In this document: positions 8,432-17,131 of the stretch, one piece after another
How the letters are laid out: every line of letters begins with the position of its first letter
Position numbering within the stretch: position 1 is the first letter of the stretch
Origin: Streptomyces sp. HUAS CB01
GTDB taxonomy: Bacteria; Actinomycetota; Actinomycetes; Streptomycetales; Streptomycetaceae
Length of the DNA: 64,000 bases
NCBI RefSeq assembly: GCF_030406905.1
Contig: NZ_CP129137.1
Coordinates: 744,001-808,000, forward strand
Direction: 5' to 3'
The notes under the pieces: generated by a model
What the model saw: the letters and a program-made list of their open reading frames with translations, nothing else
Told to the model about the DNA's origin: nothing
Databases searched by the model: none
Program-made: the position numbers and the translations under genes

Positions 8432-8575
8432 GACGTGACGACGTGGCGACGTGGCGACGTGGCGACGGCATGACGTGGCGACATGGCGACGTGGCGACGT
8501 GGCGACGTGGCGACGTGGCGACGTGGCGACGTGGCGACGTGGCGACGTGGCGACGTGGCGACGTGGCGACGGCAT
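8432..8575. repeat. Minisatellite of 18 units of 8 bp (GACGTGGC)
   Basis: Eighteen consecutive 8-bp units with no gaps. The consensus is GACGTGGC; 8488-8567 is ten perfect copies. Variant units are GACGTGAC (first), GACGGCAT (8464 and 8568) and GACATGGC (8480). Because 24 bases equal three units, every frame is periodic, giving false Arg/His/Val/Ala/Thr-rich open frames. Length is likely to vary between strains by slippage. Confidence 0.95.
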
Positions 8576-8725
8576 GACGTGACGTGAAGGGGCGTGAGTT
8601 CCGCGCGGCGTCCGCCTCGTGCGGGCCAGTCGCGCGGTGGCCCCGGTCGCGGCCCGCTGGCACGCTCCCGGCGAAGTTCGCGGTGCGCGTTTCCGCAACC
8701 CCCGGGCGGCCGAAAGGAGCGCACC

Positions 8726-9021
8726 ATGACCACGACGACCACCGAGGAGCATGAGGCCGGTGCCGAACGGGAGCTCACCGTACGCGAGGCCGGCGGCCGG
8801 CTCGGCGCCGTGATCTCATGTGGTCGCGGGACAACCGCGCCATCCAGCACCACGGCGTGGACGACTCCGACGGCCACGAGCGCAGGCTGCGCCGCGTCAC
8901 GATGGACGGCGACGTGGCGGCCGGCGTGGACGGCGTGCCCTCGCGGCTGCTCGAGCCGCCGGCGGCCGTACCGGCGCCCCCCTTCGGCGCCCCCTCCGGC
9001 GCCTCCACCGCGGTCGCCTGA
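8726..9021 (+). pseudogene. Small gene split by an apparent frameshift
   Basis: An AAAGGAG site precedes the ATG at 8726, opening MTTTTTEEHEAGAE and a coding-like stretch to about 8815. After that, third-position G/C collapses in this frame and moves to a frame containing ATG at 8818, which gives MWSRDNRAIQHHGVDDSDG and ends at 9021. The pattern fits one ancestral protein of about 98 residues broken by a single-base indel near 8815. Alternatives are a sequencing error, programmed frameshifting or two overlapping genes. No family recognised. Confidence 0.45.
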
Positions 9022-9054
9022 GCCCGTCGCCGCCATGACCGGGTGTGGTGGGAT

Positions 9055-9095
9055 CCGGTGAGCCTTCGTCAGCCGCCGTACCGACGGCTCACCGG
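9055..9095. terminator. Bidirectional hairpin terminator
   Basis: CCGGTGAGCC (9055-9064) pairs perfectly with GGCTCACCGG (9086-9095) around a 21-base loop. It lies between the convergent ends of the split small gene and the DUF5682 gene. Confidence 0.6.
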
Positions 9096-9114
9096 TTCTC
9101 ACCCTCCACCCGGC

Positions 9115-11913
9115 TCAGGACGTGGCCAGTAGTGCCTCCAGCGCCGTCGCCGTGCCGGGGTGGGCGTGGACGAGGGCCACGCCCCCGGGGCCTTGGGCCG
9201 TCGTCTCCCACGCGTCGTCGCAGCCCAGCAGTTCCGCCACCGCGTCGCAGGCGGCGGGATGGGCGGCAAGCAGCGGAACGCCTCGGCCGCCGCCCCCCGG
9301 CCGGGCGGGACGCACCGCGCGCGGGTCCGGTGGTACGCGCCACGGCGGCACCCACGAGTCGAGGACGTCGAGCCGCGCGGGGAAGATCCGGCCGGCCTCG
9401 CGGATCAGCAGCGGCGCCAGCTCCGCGCCGCCGGCCCGGAGGGTGGTGATCAGGGTCGGCAGCCAGGGCAGCAGCACCGCGTCCGGCAGCCGGGCGAACG
9501 CGTTCGACACCGATTCCACGACGAAGTCGGCGAGGGCGGGCGCCGGCTCCAGCGCGTGCAGGAATCCGCTGAGGTAGCGGGGGTAGGCCGGCACCACGAG
9601 GGGGTTGGCGAGCAGCTCGTCGCACCGCGTGCGCAGATCCGCCCGGGAGAGGCTGCCGAGCTGGGTCTGCGCCGCCCAGAGCAGTGCGACCTTCGCCGGT
9701 TCCCCGGGGTGCGACTGGGCGACGGCCAGCTCCAGTTGCGTACGGTCGCAGCCCAGCGACAGCGCCAGACCCTCCATGCTGAACAGGAACCCCAGCATCG
9801 CGGCGACCTGACGGACGGTCGCGTGCTCGTCGGTGAACGCCGTCGGCAGCAGGGTGCAGTAGTGCGCGTACCCCGTCTTGACGAAGGACTCGATCCACGG
9901 CGGCAGCACCGGTTCGCTGGTCCGGTAGTACGCCAGCAGCCTGCGCACCCGGCGCAGGACCTCCGGGGCGCCGTCGACACTGCGCTCGGTGGCCAGCACC
10001 TCCAGGGCGCGGGTGCCCAGTTCGTCGGCGAGGCGTCGGCTGCGCAGATGCAGCGTCGCGTCCTCGACGGCTTCGAGGACGACCGCTGTCGTCGCCTGCG
10101 GGCCGTACGCCGTGCGCCGAAGGCGCTGCTCCAGCACCTGCTCGATGCTGACGCCTTCGTAGCCGAGCTCGATGAGCGCACGCTGGTGGGTGCCCAGCGC
10201 GAGGTCCCAGGACTCCTGGATGGGGCGCTCGCCCAGCCGCCGCTCCCCCATGATCGGGCGGGCGGCGCCGTGCGGCATCAGGTACCGCAGCATCCACAGC
10301 ACATCGGAGCACTTCTCCAGGTCCGGCCGGGCGGCGATGTCCAGCAGCGCCCGCTGCACTCCACGCTGCTGGAGCCTCAGTCCCAGCGGGGCGAGCCGGT
10401 CGTGCACATCGCGCGCCAGGGGCGGCAGCGCGTCGTAGCCGACCTGGCCGATCCGGTCGCCGCCCATCATGATCTCCACGAGCCGGCGCACATCGCGCCG
10501 GCCCGGCACGGTGTCCTTCTCGATGCAGGTGACGGCAGCGTCCTGGAAGTCGTACGGGGTGGGCTTGGCGCGGTCCCTCATCCCGGCCAGCAGGATCGAG
10601 GTCTCGAACACGGCGATGGCGTCGGCGGTGGAGGCGAGGTAGCCGTTGCGGCGTGCCGCCCGCACGATCTCGACCGACCAGCCGAGCAGTTCGGCCTCGT
10701 CGAGGCGGTCCAGGACGGGCGGCCGTCGCAGAAAGCCGGAAAGCCTGTCGGAGGCCGGCACCGCCGGGTCGACGGCCGACGGGCCGGCCTTCACCGCCTT
10801 CGCCTTCTTCTTCGCGCCCGCCTGCCCCGCCAGCCGGAACGGCTCGACGCCGGAGCGCCTGACGTTCTTCGCCCACACCGTCGCGGCGATGGACACCGAG
10901 CCGGCGGCGAGCCCGAACTGCGCCTCGATCGCGGCGTGGCTGGAGGGGATCAGACCGTGCTGCCACGTGGTCGCGGTCCGTGGCGCGATCTCGAAGGTGT
11001 CGGCACCGTCCACGCCGAACTCGGCGACACGGCTGGCCGCGTGGAACGCGCCGCAGACGTAGAGGCAGTCCGCGGGATCGGTGCCGGTGGCGGCGAGGTG
11101 CTCGCGCATGCGGGTCCACATGTGGCGCTCGCGGTCCTCGTCCACGCGCACCCGCCGTGGGTCGCCCGGCGCAAGACGGCGGAAGAGACTGCCGATCAGC
11201 AGCATGACCTGCCGGTACGTGTCGTGGTCGCTGTCCCCGAGAGGCAGCTCCACGTACTGGTGCCACCACTCCGACCAGTGCCGGACCCGGCCGTGGCGCA
11301 GCAGGTGCTCCTCCAGCTCGGCGAAGCGCGGCCGCAGGTCGCCGAGTTCGACGCCGACCGCGTCGCCGTGCAGTGCGGCCTCCTCCTCGGCCGGTCCGTC
11401 CGGACCGGCCGGCTCGGCTGCGTCCGTTCCGCGCGCGTCCCACTGGAACACATGGTCGGAGGAACGGTCGACGAGGACGAGCTCGACACCCGGGGTGTCC
11501 AGGGCGTAGGCGATCGCCTGGTACTCGGCCGACGCCTCGGTGACGGGCGCGACCACGGAGAGCGGCGACCAGTCGGCCGGGAATCCCTCGACCTCGGAGG
11601 CGAACGCCTGCACCGCGACCGGGAGCCTGCAGTTGCGCAGTTCGGTCAGCAGCGGGGCCATGTCCTCGCACAGCTCGAGGTACACCACCTTCGGCTGCTT
11701 CTCCCTCAGCCGCCGGGCCATCGCGAGCGCCGAGGCGGGCGAGTGGTGACAGACCGGGAAGATCTCGAGGGGTTCCCGCACCGCGCGGTCCACGTCGTCG
11801 ACGATGCCGAGCAGCAGGCCCTCGAGCGCGTCGGGACCGCCGGCGAAGGCCGCCGCGGCTTCCTGCAGCTGGGTCCGCAGCGCGGTGAACGTCCCTTCCT
11901 CGGCGGCGCTCAT
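9115..11913 (-). CDS. DUF5682 family protein
   Basis: A 932-residue cytoplasmic protein with no signal peptide or membrane span, last gene of the MoxR/VWA module. The opening MSAAEEGTFTALRTQLQEAA and the segment IFPVCHHSPASALAMARRLR near residue 60 are typical of DUF5682. These proteins occur almost only beside MoxR-type ATPases and VWA proteins, and their activity is unknown. The ATG at 11913 overlaps the ATPase stop (ATGA). The N-terminal third has several His, Glu and Asp residues that could form an active site. The rest is helical and Leu/Ala-rich, possibly a scaffold. Confidence 0.85.
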   Translation of the reverse strand: MSAAEEGTFTALRTQLQEAAAAFAGGPDALEGLLLGIVDDVDRAVREPLEIFPVCHHSPASALAMARRLREKQPKVVYLELCEDMAPLLTELRNCRLPVAVQAFASEVEGFPADWSPLSVVAPVTEASAEYQAIAYALDTPGVELVLVDRSSDHVFQWDARGTDAAEPAGPDGPAEEEAALHGDAVGVELGDLRPRFAELEEHLLRHGRVRHWSEWWHQYVELPLGDSDHDTYRQVMLLIGSLFRRLAPGDPRRVRVDEDRERHMWTRMREHLAATGTDPADCLYVCGAFHAASRVAEFGVDGADTFEIAPRTATTWQHGLIPSSHAAIEAQFGLAAGSVSIAATVWAKNVRRSGVEPFRLAGQAGAKKKAKAVKAGPSAVDPAVPASDRLSGFLRRPPVLDRLDEAELLGWSVEIVRAARRNGYLASTADAIAVFETSILLAGMRDRAKPTPYDFQDAAVTCIEKDTVPGRRDVRRLVEIMMGGDRIGQVGYDALPPLARDVHDRLAPLGLRLQQRGVQRALLDIAARPDLEKCSDVLWMLRYLMPHGAARPIMGERRLGERPIQESWDLALGTHQRALIELGYEGVSIEQVLEQRLRRTAYGPQATTAVVLEAVEDATLHLRSRRLADELGTRALEVLATERSVDGAPEVLRRVRRLLAYYRTSEPVLPPWIESFVKTGYAHYCTLLPTAFTDEHATVRQVAAMLGFLFSMEGLALSLGCDRTQLELAVAQSHPGEPAKVALLWAAQTQLGSLSRADLRTRCDELLANPLVVPAYPRYLSGFLHALEPAPALADFVVESVSNAFARLPDAVLLPWLPTLITTLRAGGAELAPLLIREAGRIFPARLDVLDSWVPPWRVPPDPRAVRPARPGGGGRGVPLLAAHPAACDAVAELLGCDDAWETTAQGPGGVALVHAHPGTATALEALLATS

Positions 11914-13022
11914 GACAGGGTGGCGATCGCGTCGCGGCCGCCCTCCAGGAACTCCGGCCAGGAGCCGCCCTCCTCCTTGCTGCGCGGCTCGACGACACCG
12001 TGCAGGTACTTGTTGAGGATGGCCAGGTCCTCCGGCTCACGCCGCGCCAGGGATCCTACGAGGGAGGAGGCGAGGGTGTGGGCGGTCAACGCCCGCTCGC
12101 CGAAGAAGTTGCTGTGCAGGATCGCGTCCTCCAGCACACCGATCTGCTCGGCGGTCGACAGCGCGGACTCCAGCTTCTCGTCGTCGCTGCCGGCCGAGGC
12201 AGCGGAGGCGCGCAGGTCGGCGAAGCTCTGCAGGAGCACGTCGAGCAGCGTCGGAGGCACGTCGAGCTCGATCCGGTGGCGGCGCAGCAACTCCTCGGTG
12301 CGGAAGCGGACGATCTCCGCCTCGCTCTTCTTGTTCGTCACCACCGGGATGCGCACGAAGTTGAAGCGGCGCTTGAGGGCCGACGAGAGGTCGTTGACGC
12401 CCCGGTCCCGGCTGTTGGCGGTGGCGATGACCGAGAAACCGGGCTTGGCGAAGACGATGTTGTCGCTGTCCAGCTCGGGGACCGAGATGTACTTCTCCGA
12501 CAGGATGGAGATCAGGGCGTCCTGGACGTCGCTGGTGGAGCGGGTCAGCTCCTCGAAGCGGCCGATCGCACCGGTCTCCATCGCGGTCATGATCGGTGAG
12601 GGGATCATCGAGTCGCGGGACTGGCCCTTGGCGATCACCATGGACACGTTCCACGAGTACTTGATGTGGTCCTCGGTGGTGCCGGCCGTGCCCTGCACCA
12701 CCAGAGTGGAGTTCCGGCTGATCGCGGCGGACAGCAGCTCGGCGAGCCAGCTCTTGCCGGTGCCGGGGTCGCCTATGAGCAGCAGGCCGCGGTCGGAGGC
12801 CAGCGTGACGATGGCGCGCTCGACGAAGCTGCGGTCCCCGAACCACTTCCGGGAGATCTCCCGCTCGAGACCGTCGGAGCGCTCGGAGCCCAGGACGAAC
12901 AGCCGGACCATCTTCGGGGAGAGCCGCCAGGAGAAGGGCTTGGGGTTGTCGTCGATCGACTCCAGCCAGTCCAGTTCCTCGGCGTACTTGATCTCGGCGG
13001 GGGCGCGCAACAGATCGGACAT
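11910..13022 (-). CDS. MoxR-type AAA+ ATPase
   Basis: A 370-residue AAA+ ATPase. Walker A GDPGTGKS is at 84-91, the Walker B region GRFEELTR near 154-161, sensor 1 IATANSRDRG near 199 and the Arg-finger helix SALKRRF near 214. The segment TRSTSDVQDALISILSEK is characteristic of the subgroup linked to DUF5682 and VWA partners. MoxR ATPases work as chaperones with VWA proteins to activate or remodel client complexes. The ATP-binding core is intact. It follows the VWA gene after 136 bases, the only sizeable gap in the module, so it may have its own promoter. Confidence 0.9.
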   Translation of the reverse strand: MSDLLRAPAEIKYAEELDWLESIDDNPKPFSWRLSPKMVRLFVLGSERSDGLEREISRKWFGDRSFVERAIVTLASDRGLLLIGDPGTGKSWLAELLSAAISRNSTLVVQGTAGTTEDHIKYSWNVSMVIAKGQSRDSMIPSPIMTAMETGAIGRFEELTRSTSDVQDALISILSEKYISVPELDSDNIVFAKPGFSVIATANSRDRGVNDLSSALKRRFNFVRIPVVTNKKSEAEIVRFRTEELLRRHRIELDVPPTLLDVLLQSFADLRASAASAGSDDEKLESALSTAEQIGVLEDAILHSNFFGERALTAHTLASSLVGSLARREPEDLAILNKYLHGVVEPRSKEEGGSWPEFLEGGRDAIATLS

Positions 13023-13158
13023 GTCAGGGCCTTTCTCAACGTGTAAGAGTGAAAGAGCGTCAGCGTGGGACGCGGTGCGGACGCGGTCATGGCTGAGGAC
13101 GCGTCAGCGGGCAGTGCCGCCGCGGCTGAGGAGGCGACGGATCCGCCCGCAGCGCCGG

Positions 13159-14895
13159 TCAGGCGAGGAACGTCTTGAGCTCGTGGACGAGCTTGCGTAT
13201 GTGACCGGATATCACCGGTGTGCCGAGGTCCTTGAAGCGCTCCCGGAACCAGGGGTTGACGCTGCCCCGGCCGGAGCTGGTCACCGAGCCGACGGGGATG
13301 AACTTGGCCCCCGAACGATGGATGGCGGCCATGGACTCGAAGAGCTGCTCGCTCCGCCATTCGTAGAAGTCGGAGATCCACACCACGACGGTGTTGCGCG
13401 GTTCGGCGATCTTCGGCTGGGCCAGCGCCATGGCGACCGTGCCGTCGGTGCCGCCGCCGAGGTTGGTGCGCAGCAGCGTCTCGAAGGGGTCGTGCACCCA
13501 GGGTGTGAGGTCGAGGGCCTGGGTGTCGTAGGCGATCAGATGGACGTCCACCTTCGGCAGTCCGGTGAAGATCGAGGCGAGGATGGTGCAGTTGACCATC
13601 GAGTCGACCATGGAACCCGACTGGTCCACGACCACGACGAGCCGCTGCGGCATCGTCTTGCGGGCGGTGTGCCGGTAGTAGAGGCGGTCGACGTACAGCC
13701 GCTCCTCCTCCGGGCTCCAGTTGGTCAGGTTCTTCCAGATCGTGCGGTCGAGATCCAGGTTCCGGAAGACGCGCTTCGGCGGCACGGAGCGGTCCAGGGC
13801 CCCGACCGTGGCCTTCTCCACCTGGGTTCGCAGCACCTCGGCGACCTCGTCGACGAAGCGGCGGATCAGGGCCTTGGCATTGGCCAGCGCCACACCGGAC
13901 AGATTGTTCTTGTCGCGCAGCAACTGCTCGATGAGCGACATGCTGGGGGTGAGCTGCGAGGCGAGCTGCGGGTCGGCGAGGACTTCGCGCAGATGCATCC
14001 GTTTCACGAGGTCGGCCTCGATGGCGCCGAGTTCCGGGCCGATCGCCGGAATCAGCGTGCTGAGGTCGGGCACCGCACCGCCGCCGGAGCCGGTCGGGGC
14101 GGCGGCGCGGCCGGCCGCGCCGCCGCCGGAACGGCCGCCGCGCAGCTCGCCGGGCCGGCAGCCGAGCGCACGCTCCAGCCAGCCCGCGTCGGACTGCCAG
14201 CGCGCGAGCTGCCCGGCGGTGACCGTGCCGGATCCGGACGAGAAGACGTTGAGCAGCACTTTCGACACGAGTGCGGCACGGCGTACTTCGGCGGCGCGGT
14301 CACGGCCGTCCGGCCCGCCCCCACCGGCGCGCGCCTCGGGCGCGGCACCGGGTACGGCCGGGGAGCCCGCTTCGGGCACGGACCCGGGTACGGGCGCGGC
14401 ACCCGCTGCGGCCGGGGCCCCGGCTTCGGGTCCGGCTTGGGGTCCGGCTTCCGCTCCGGCTTCGGGTCCGGCTTCCGCTCCGGCTTCCGCTCCGGCTTCC
14501 GCTCCGGCTTCGGGTCCGGCTTCCGCTCCGGGCAGAGATCCGGTGGCGGGTCCGGGCACGCGGACGGGGTCGGAGCCGTGAGCGGGGTCCGGTCCGGACC
14601 GGTCGTCGGGCCGGGGCACCATCAGACCGTCGAACTCGGCGGCCAGCTCCGGATGGCGCTGCACGATGGAGTCGACGGACGCCTGCGGGTCCAGCAGCGC
14701 GGGCGGCAGCCCGATGTCCTCGACGACGGCGAGGCTGGCCGCCTCCAGCGTCGTCTGCTCCTCGTGGTCGAAGAGGCGGGCGAGGAGCCGCCAGTACAGG
14801 ACCTGACGGCGATGGTCGTGGGAGTCCGCCTCGGGCCGCCGGCCCGGCCGCTCCCGGTCGGTCGTCTGCCCCCGGTCGGTCGTCTGCTCCGTCAC
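13159..14895 (-). CDS. VWA domain protein of the MoxR module
   Basis: A 578-residue protein. The GTG at 14895 overlaps the DUF5691 stop (GTGA). A conserved N-terminal helical region (RRQVLYWRLLARLFDHEEQT) is followed by a low-complexity Ala/Pro/Glu/Gly linker around residues 115-190. A central helical region then leads to a C-terminal von Willebrand A domain. The MIDAS motif DQSGS is near residue 424, with the conserved threonine in LGGGTDGT and the aspartate in VWISDFYEW. MIDAS proteins bind ligands through a metal ion and act as adaptors for MoxR ATPases. The frame stays open upstream only as an antisense artefact. Confidence 0.88.
   Translation of the reverse strand: MTEQTTDRGQTTDRERPGRRPEADSHDHRRQVLYWRLLARLFDHEEQTTLEAASLAVVEDIGLPPALLDPQASVDSIVQRHPELAAEFDGLMVPRPDDRSGPDPAHGSDPVRVPGPATGSLPGAEAGPEAGAEAGAEAGAEAGPEAGAEAGPQAGPEAGAPAAAGAAPVPGSVPEAGSPAVPGAAPEARAGGGGPDGRDRAAEVRRAALVSKVLLNVFSSGSGTVTAGQLARWQSDAGWLERALGCRPGELRGGRSGGGAAGRAAAPTGSGGGAVPDLSTLIPAIGPELGAIEADLVKRMHLREVLADPQLASQLTPSMSLIEQLLRDKNNLSGVALANAKALIRRFVDEVAEVLRTQVEKATVGALDRSVPPKRVFRNLDLDRTIWKNLTNWSPEEERLYVDRLYYRHTARKTMPQRLVVVVDQSGSMVDSMVNCTILASIFTGLPKVDVHLIAYDTQALDLTPWVHDPFETLLRTNLGGGTDGTVAMALAQPKIAEPRNTVVVWISDFYEWRSEQLFESMAAIHRSGAKFIPVGSVTSSGRGSVNPWFRERFKDLGTPVISGHIRKLVHELKTFLA
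14392..14545. repeat. Degenerate coding repeat (Ala-Gly-Pro/Ala-Glu linker)
   Basis: Tandem 6/12-bp units (GCTCCGGCTTCC and GGGTCCGGCTTC types) inside the VWA gene encode alternating AGAE and AGPE blocks. They make an extended, probably disordered linker whose length is likely to vary between strains. Confidence 0.8.
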
Positions 14896-16280
14896 TTCCG
14901 CAGCAGCCTCCCCGCTCGCTCCCGCAGCACCGTCACGGCGTCGGTGGCGGCCTTCTCGGCCCTGAGACCGGCCCTGTCGGCCGTGCCGCCGGCCCATCCG
15001 CCGCCGTGCACCGCCACGGCCTTCTTCCGCACGGTCCTCTCGACGGCGAGCGGCTGGACGCTGAAGATGCCGGCGTCCCACCGGAGCAGCCCGATGCACG
15101 CGCCCGACGCCTCGACGGCCTCCGGCGTCAGCGGCCCCGCCGTCGGAATGCGGTCGGTGTCGACGGCCACGGGGTGTCCGGCGACCTCGAACAGCAGTGA
15201 GCCGTCCTCCTCGCGCACGGTGTAGCCCTCCAGGAACACCGGCTCGGCGATGCGCGCCGGGTGGCGGTCCAGCGGTGCGGCCGCCGCTGCCGTGGCCGCG
15301 GCCATGGCGACGCGGGCGGTGGCGAACGCGTCGGCGGGCCCGCCCGGGCGTGCCAGGTCGTCGTTCCAGATCAGGTCGCCCTCGGCGGTGACCGGCATGC
15401 CGGACAGGTCCATCGAGCGGCCCTCGCTCACGGCTGCCAGCAGCGCCATGTGCGGACGGAGCAACTGCCAGACACCGGCCTCCACGACCGTGTCCGGCTT
15501 CGGCACCGAGACGGCGGCGCGCACCAGCCGGGGCGCGGTGCCGTCCGCGGGCTCGAACACCGCGTGGACCTGGGCCTGGGCGGCGGTCGCGTGCTCGTGC
15601 ACGTCGACGCCGAGCGGCAGCAGCCGGCCGGTGGCCGTGCCGGGTGCGGACACCTCGGCCGCACCCGGCAGCGTCAGCAGCACCGCCCGCGACCAGAGGT
15701 CGGCCCAGCGGCGCACGGGGATCCGTTCCAGCGTGGCGCCCGGGCAGGAGGCGGCGAGTTCGGCGGCGAAGCCGTCCAGGAGCGTCGCCTGCCTGCGCAG
15801 GGCCGGGTCGGCGAGCATCGCGGAGACCACCTGGGCCGCGCCGGAGACCAGTTCGTGGTCGATGCCCTGCCATCCGGCGCGCGCCAGGTCGGACAGCCAG
15901 GAGCGGGCGGCGGCGGACACGTTCGCCGTCCGCCGTTCGGCAGGCGGGGGTGCGGCCTCCTCGACGCGCGATCGGCCGGTCGCCTCGTCGACGCGGGTCA
16001 TGAGCGCGTCGTGGACGGAGCCGAGCAGCGCCGTACGGGCGGCGGCCAGTGCGACGAAGTGGTCCTCGCCGGCGGCTCCGGCCGCGGCCTTCCCGGCCGC
16101 CTCGGCGGCCCGGGAGGCAAGGGGCGTGCCCGCCACGGCGTCGGCCAGTTCCGCCGCCCCCGCGGCCTGGGTGGGCCGGGGCCTCAGCAGACCGCCGACG
16201 AGAGCGCGGTCGAACGCGTCGACGGCGGCCAGGGCCTCGTCGAGCCCGTCGATCGGGTCGGTGAGCAGAGCGGTGCGCAT
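14892..16280 (-). CDS. DUF5691 family protein
   Basis: A 462-residue protein of a family found beside SWIM, VWA and MoxR genes. The ATG at 16280 (MRTALLTDPIDGLDEAL) overlaps the stop of the SWIM gene; a GTG at 16283 is equally coupled. The N-terminal half is Ala-rich and helical. The C-terminal half has Trp/Asn-rich strands such as GDLIWNDDLARPGGP and a final basic helix ending GRLLRK. No catalytic motif is seen. Function is unknown; a client or regulator of the ATPase-VWA pair is inferred from gene order. Confidence 0.8.
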   Translation of the reverse strand: MRTALLTDPIDGLDEALAAVDAFDRALVGGLLRPRPTQAAGAAELADAVAGTPLASRAAEAAGKAAAGAAGEDHFVALAAARTALLGSVHDALMTRVDEATGRSRVEEAAPPPAERRTANVSAAARSWLSDLARAGWQGIDHELVSGAAQVVSAMLADPALRRQATLLDGFAAELAASCPGATLERIPVRRWADLWSRAVLLTLPGAAEVSAPGTATGRLLPLGVDVHEHATAAQAQVHAVFEPADGTAPRLVRAAVSVPKPDTVVEAGVWQLLRPHMALLAAVSEGRSMDLSGMPVTAEGDLIWNDDLARPGGPADAFATARVAMAAATAAAAAPLDRHPARIAEPVFLEGYTVREEDGSLLFEVAGHPVAVDTDRIPTAGPLTPEAVEASGACIGLLRWDAGIFSVQPLAVERTVRKKAVAVHGGGWAGGTADRAGLRAEKAATDAVTVLRERAGRLLRK

Positions 16281-16783
16281 CACGCCACCGCCCTGGTCGG
16301 CGGGAACCACTGCATCTCGGGCAACGGCACGGTGTCCGGGGTGAGTTCGAGGTAGGCCAGATGGCGCAGGAACCGGCTGAACACGGGTGCGGCCGTCTTC
16401 GTCGCGGCCTGCGCGGGACGGGTGCCGGTCATCGCGGTCGTGAGACCGGCCGCAGTCGGCTCCTCGTCCCCCGTCTCGACGCGCAGGTAGCGGGCGACGC
16501 GCTCGGCGCCGTACTGCAGCACGGCCTCGCCGACGAGGGCCCGTATGTGGTTGCAGAACGAGCCGCGGGCACCGCCGCACGGCCGGTTGTTGTTGGTGCT
16601 GCAGGCGAACGCGTACGTGCCCGTCTCGACGGACGACACATAGACCCGTTCGATGTCCGAGCCGCTGGACACCACGCCCTGCAGGCGTCCGTCCGCCAGC
16701 TCGACGAACGGGACCTTGGCGAGCTTTCGCGGCCGCGCGGGCGCCACCACGCGCGCCGCGCTCCGCTTCTCCCAGTCGGACAA
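16280..16783 (-). CDS. SWIM zinc-finger protein
   Basis: A 167-residue protein, first gene of the five-gene module. The SWIM-like zinc site is C61...C69...C77-N-H79, around YAFACSTNNNRPCGGARGSF. SWIM fingers bind DNA or proteins. The frame is open upstream, but a TTG at 16783 preceded by AAGGAG at the right distance gives the best start. The C-terminal part (YLELTPDTVPLPEMQWFPP) is predicted helical. Its stop overlaps the DUF5691 start, so the two are translationally coupled. Confidence 0.8.
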   Translation of the reverse strand: MSDWEKRSAARVVAPARPRKLAKVPFVELADGRLQGVVSSGSDIERVYVSSVETGTYAFACSTNNNRPCGGARGSFCNHIRALVGEAVLQYGAERVARYLRVETGDEEPTAAGLTTAMTGTRPAQAATKTAAPVFSRFLRHLAYLELTPDTVPLPEMQWFPPTRAVA

Positions 16784-17131
16784 CGCACCATCTCCTTTGC
16801 ACAGCACGGGAAGTCCCTGCCGGCACAGTGGCTCCGGCGGGACACGACAGAACCTAGCGGCGTGCACTGACAACGCCGATCTTGAGTGGGGGGACCGGGG
16901 CAGCGGCCCCGGGAGCCGGACGGACGCGGAGGGGCCGCGAACCCGCACAGCCATACGCACGTTCCGGGACCTCGCGGCTACTCCCGGTGACGCATCCGGG
17001 GCCGCGGACGGCGCTCGCGGTGCAGAGCGCGCCCAGGCTCTCTAGCCTCGAAGCAGAAGAAGACGCGAGGAACCACAACTGAGCAAAGGCGCTCCGGTCA
17101 GCCCGCCCGTCCGAACCCGGAGGTGGCCCCC
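16784..17131. other. Divergent intergenic region, 348 bp
   Basis: The region lies between the SWIM gene (minus) and the aldehyde dehydrogenase gene (plus) and must hold both promoters. I could not place convincing -35/-10 pairs. No riboswitch-like structure or small gene was recognised. Confidence 0.5.
16792..16797 (-). promoter_or_regulatory. Ribosome binding site deciding the TTG start of the SWIM gene
   Basis: AAGGAG (minus strand) lies 8 bases before TTG 16783-16781. The ATG and GTG inside this spacing are in another frame, so TTG is the only well-placed start for the conserved protein. Confidence 0.65.

Noticed and set aside
8432..8575. CRISPR array
   Set aside because: Units are 8 bp and contiguous with no unique spacers; no cas genes nearby.
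9160..15225. 2021-codon open frame on the plus strand across the MoxR/VWA module
   Set aside because: It is antisense to five recognised genes and reflects the lack of stops in very GC-rich DNA; its Arg/Gly/Pro-rich translation has no homology.
16784..17131. Glycine or other riboswitch upstream of the betaine-type operon
   Set aside because: No paired conserved aptamer elements could be recognised in the leader.
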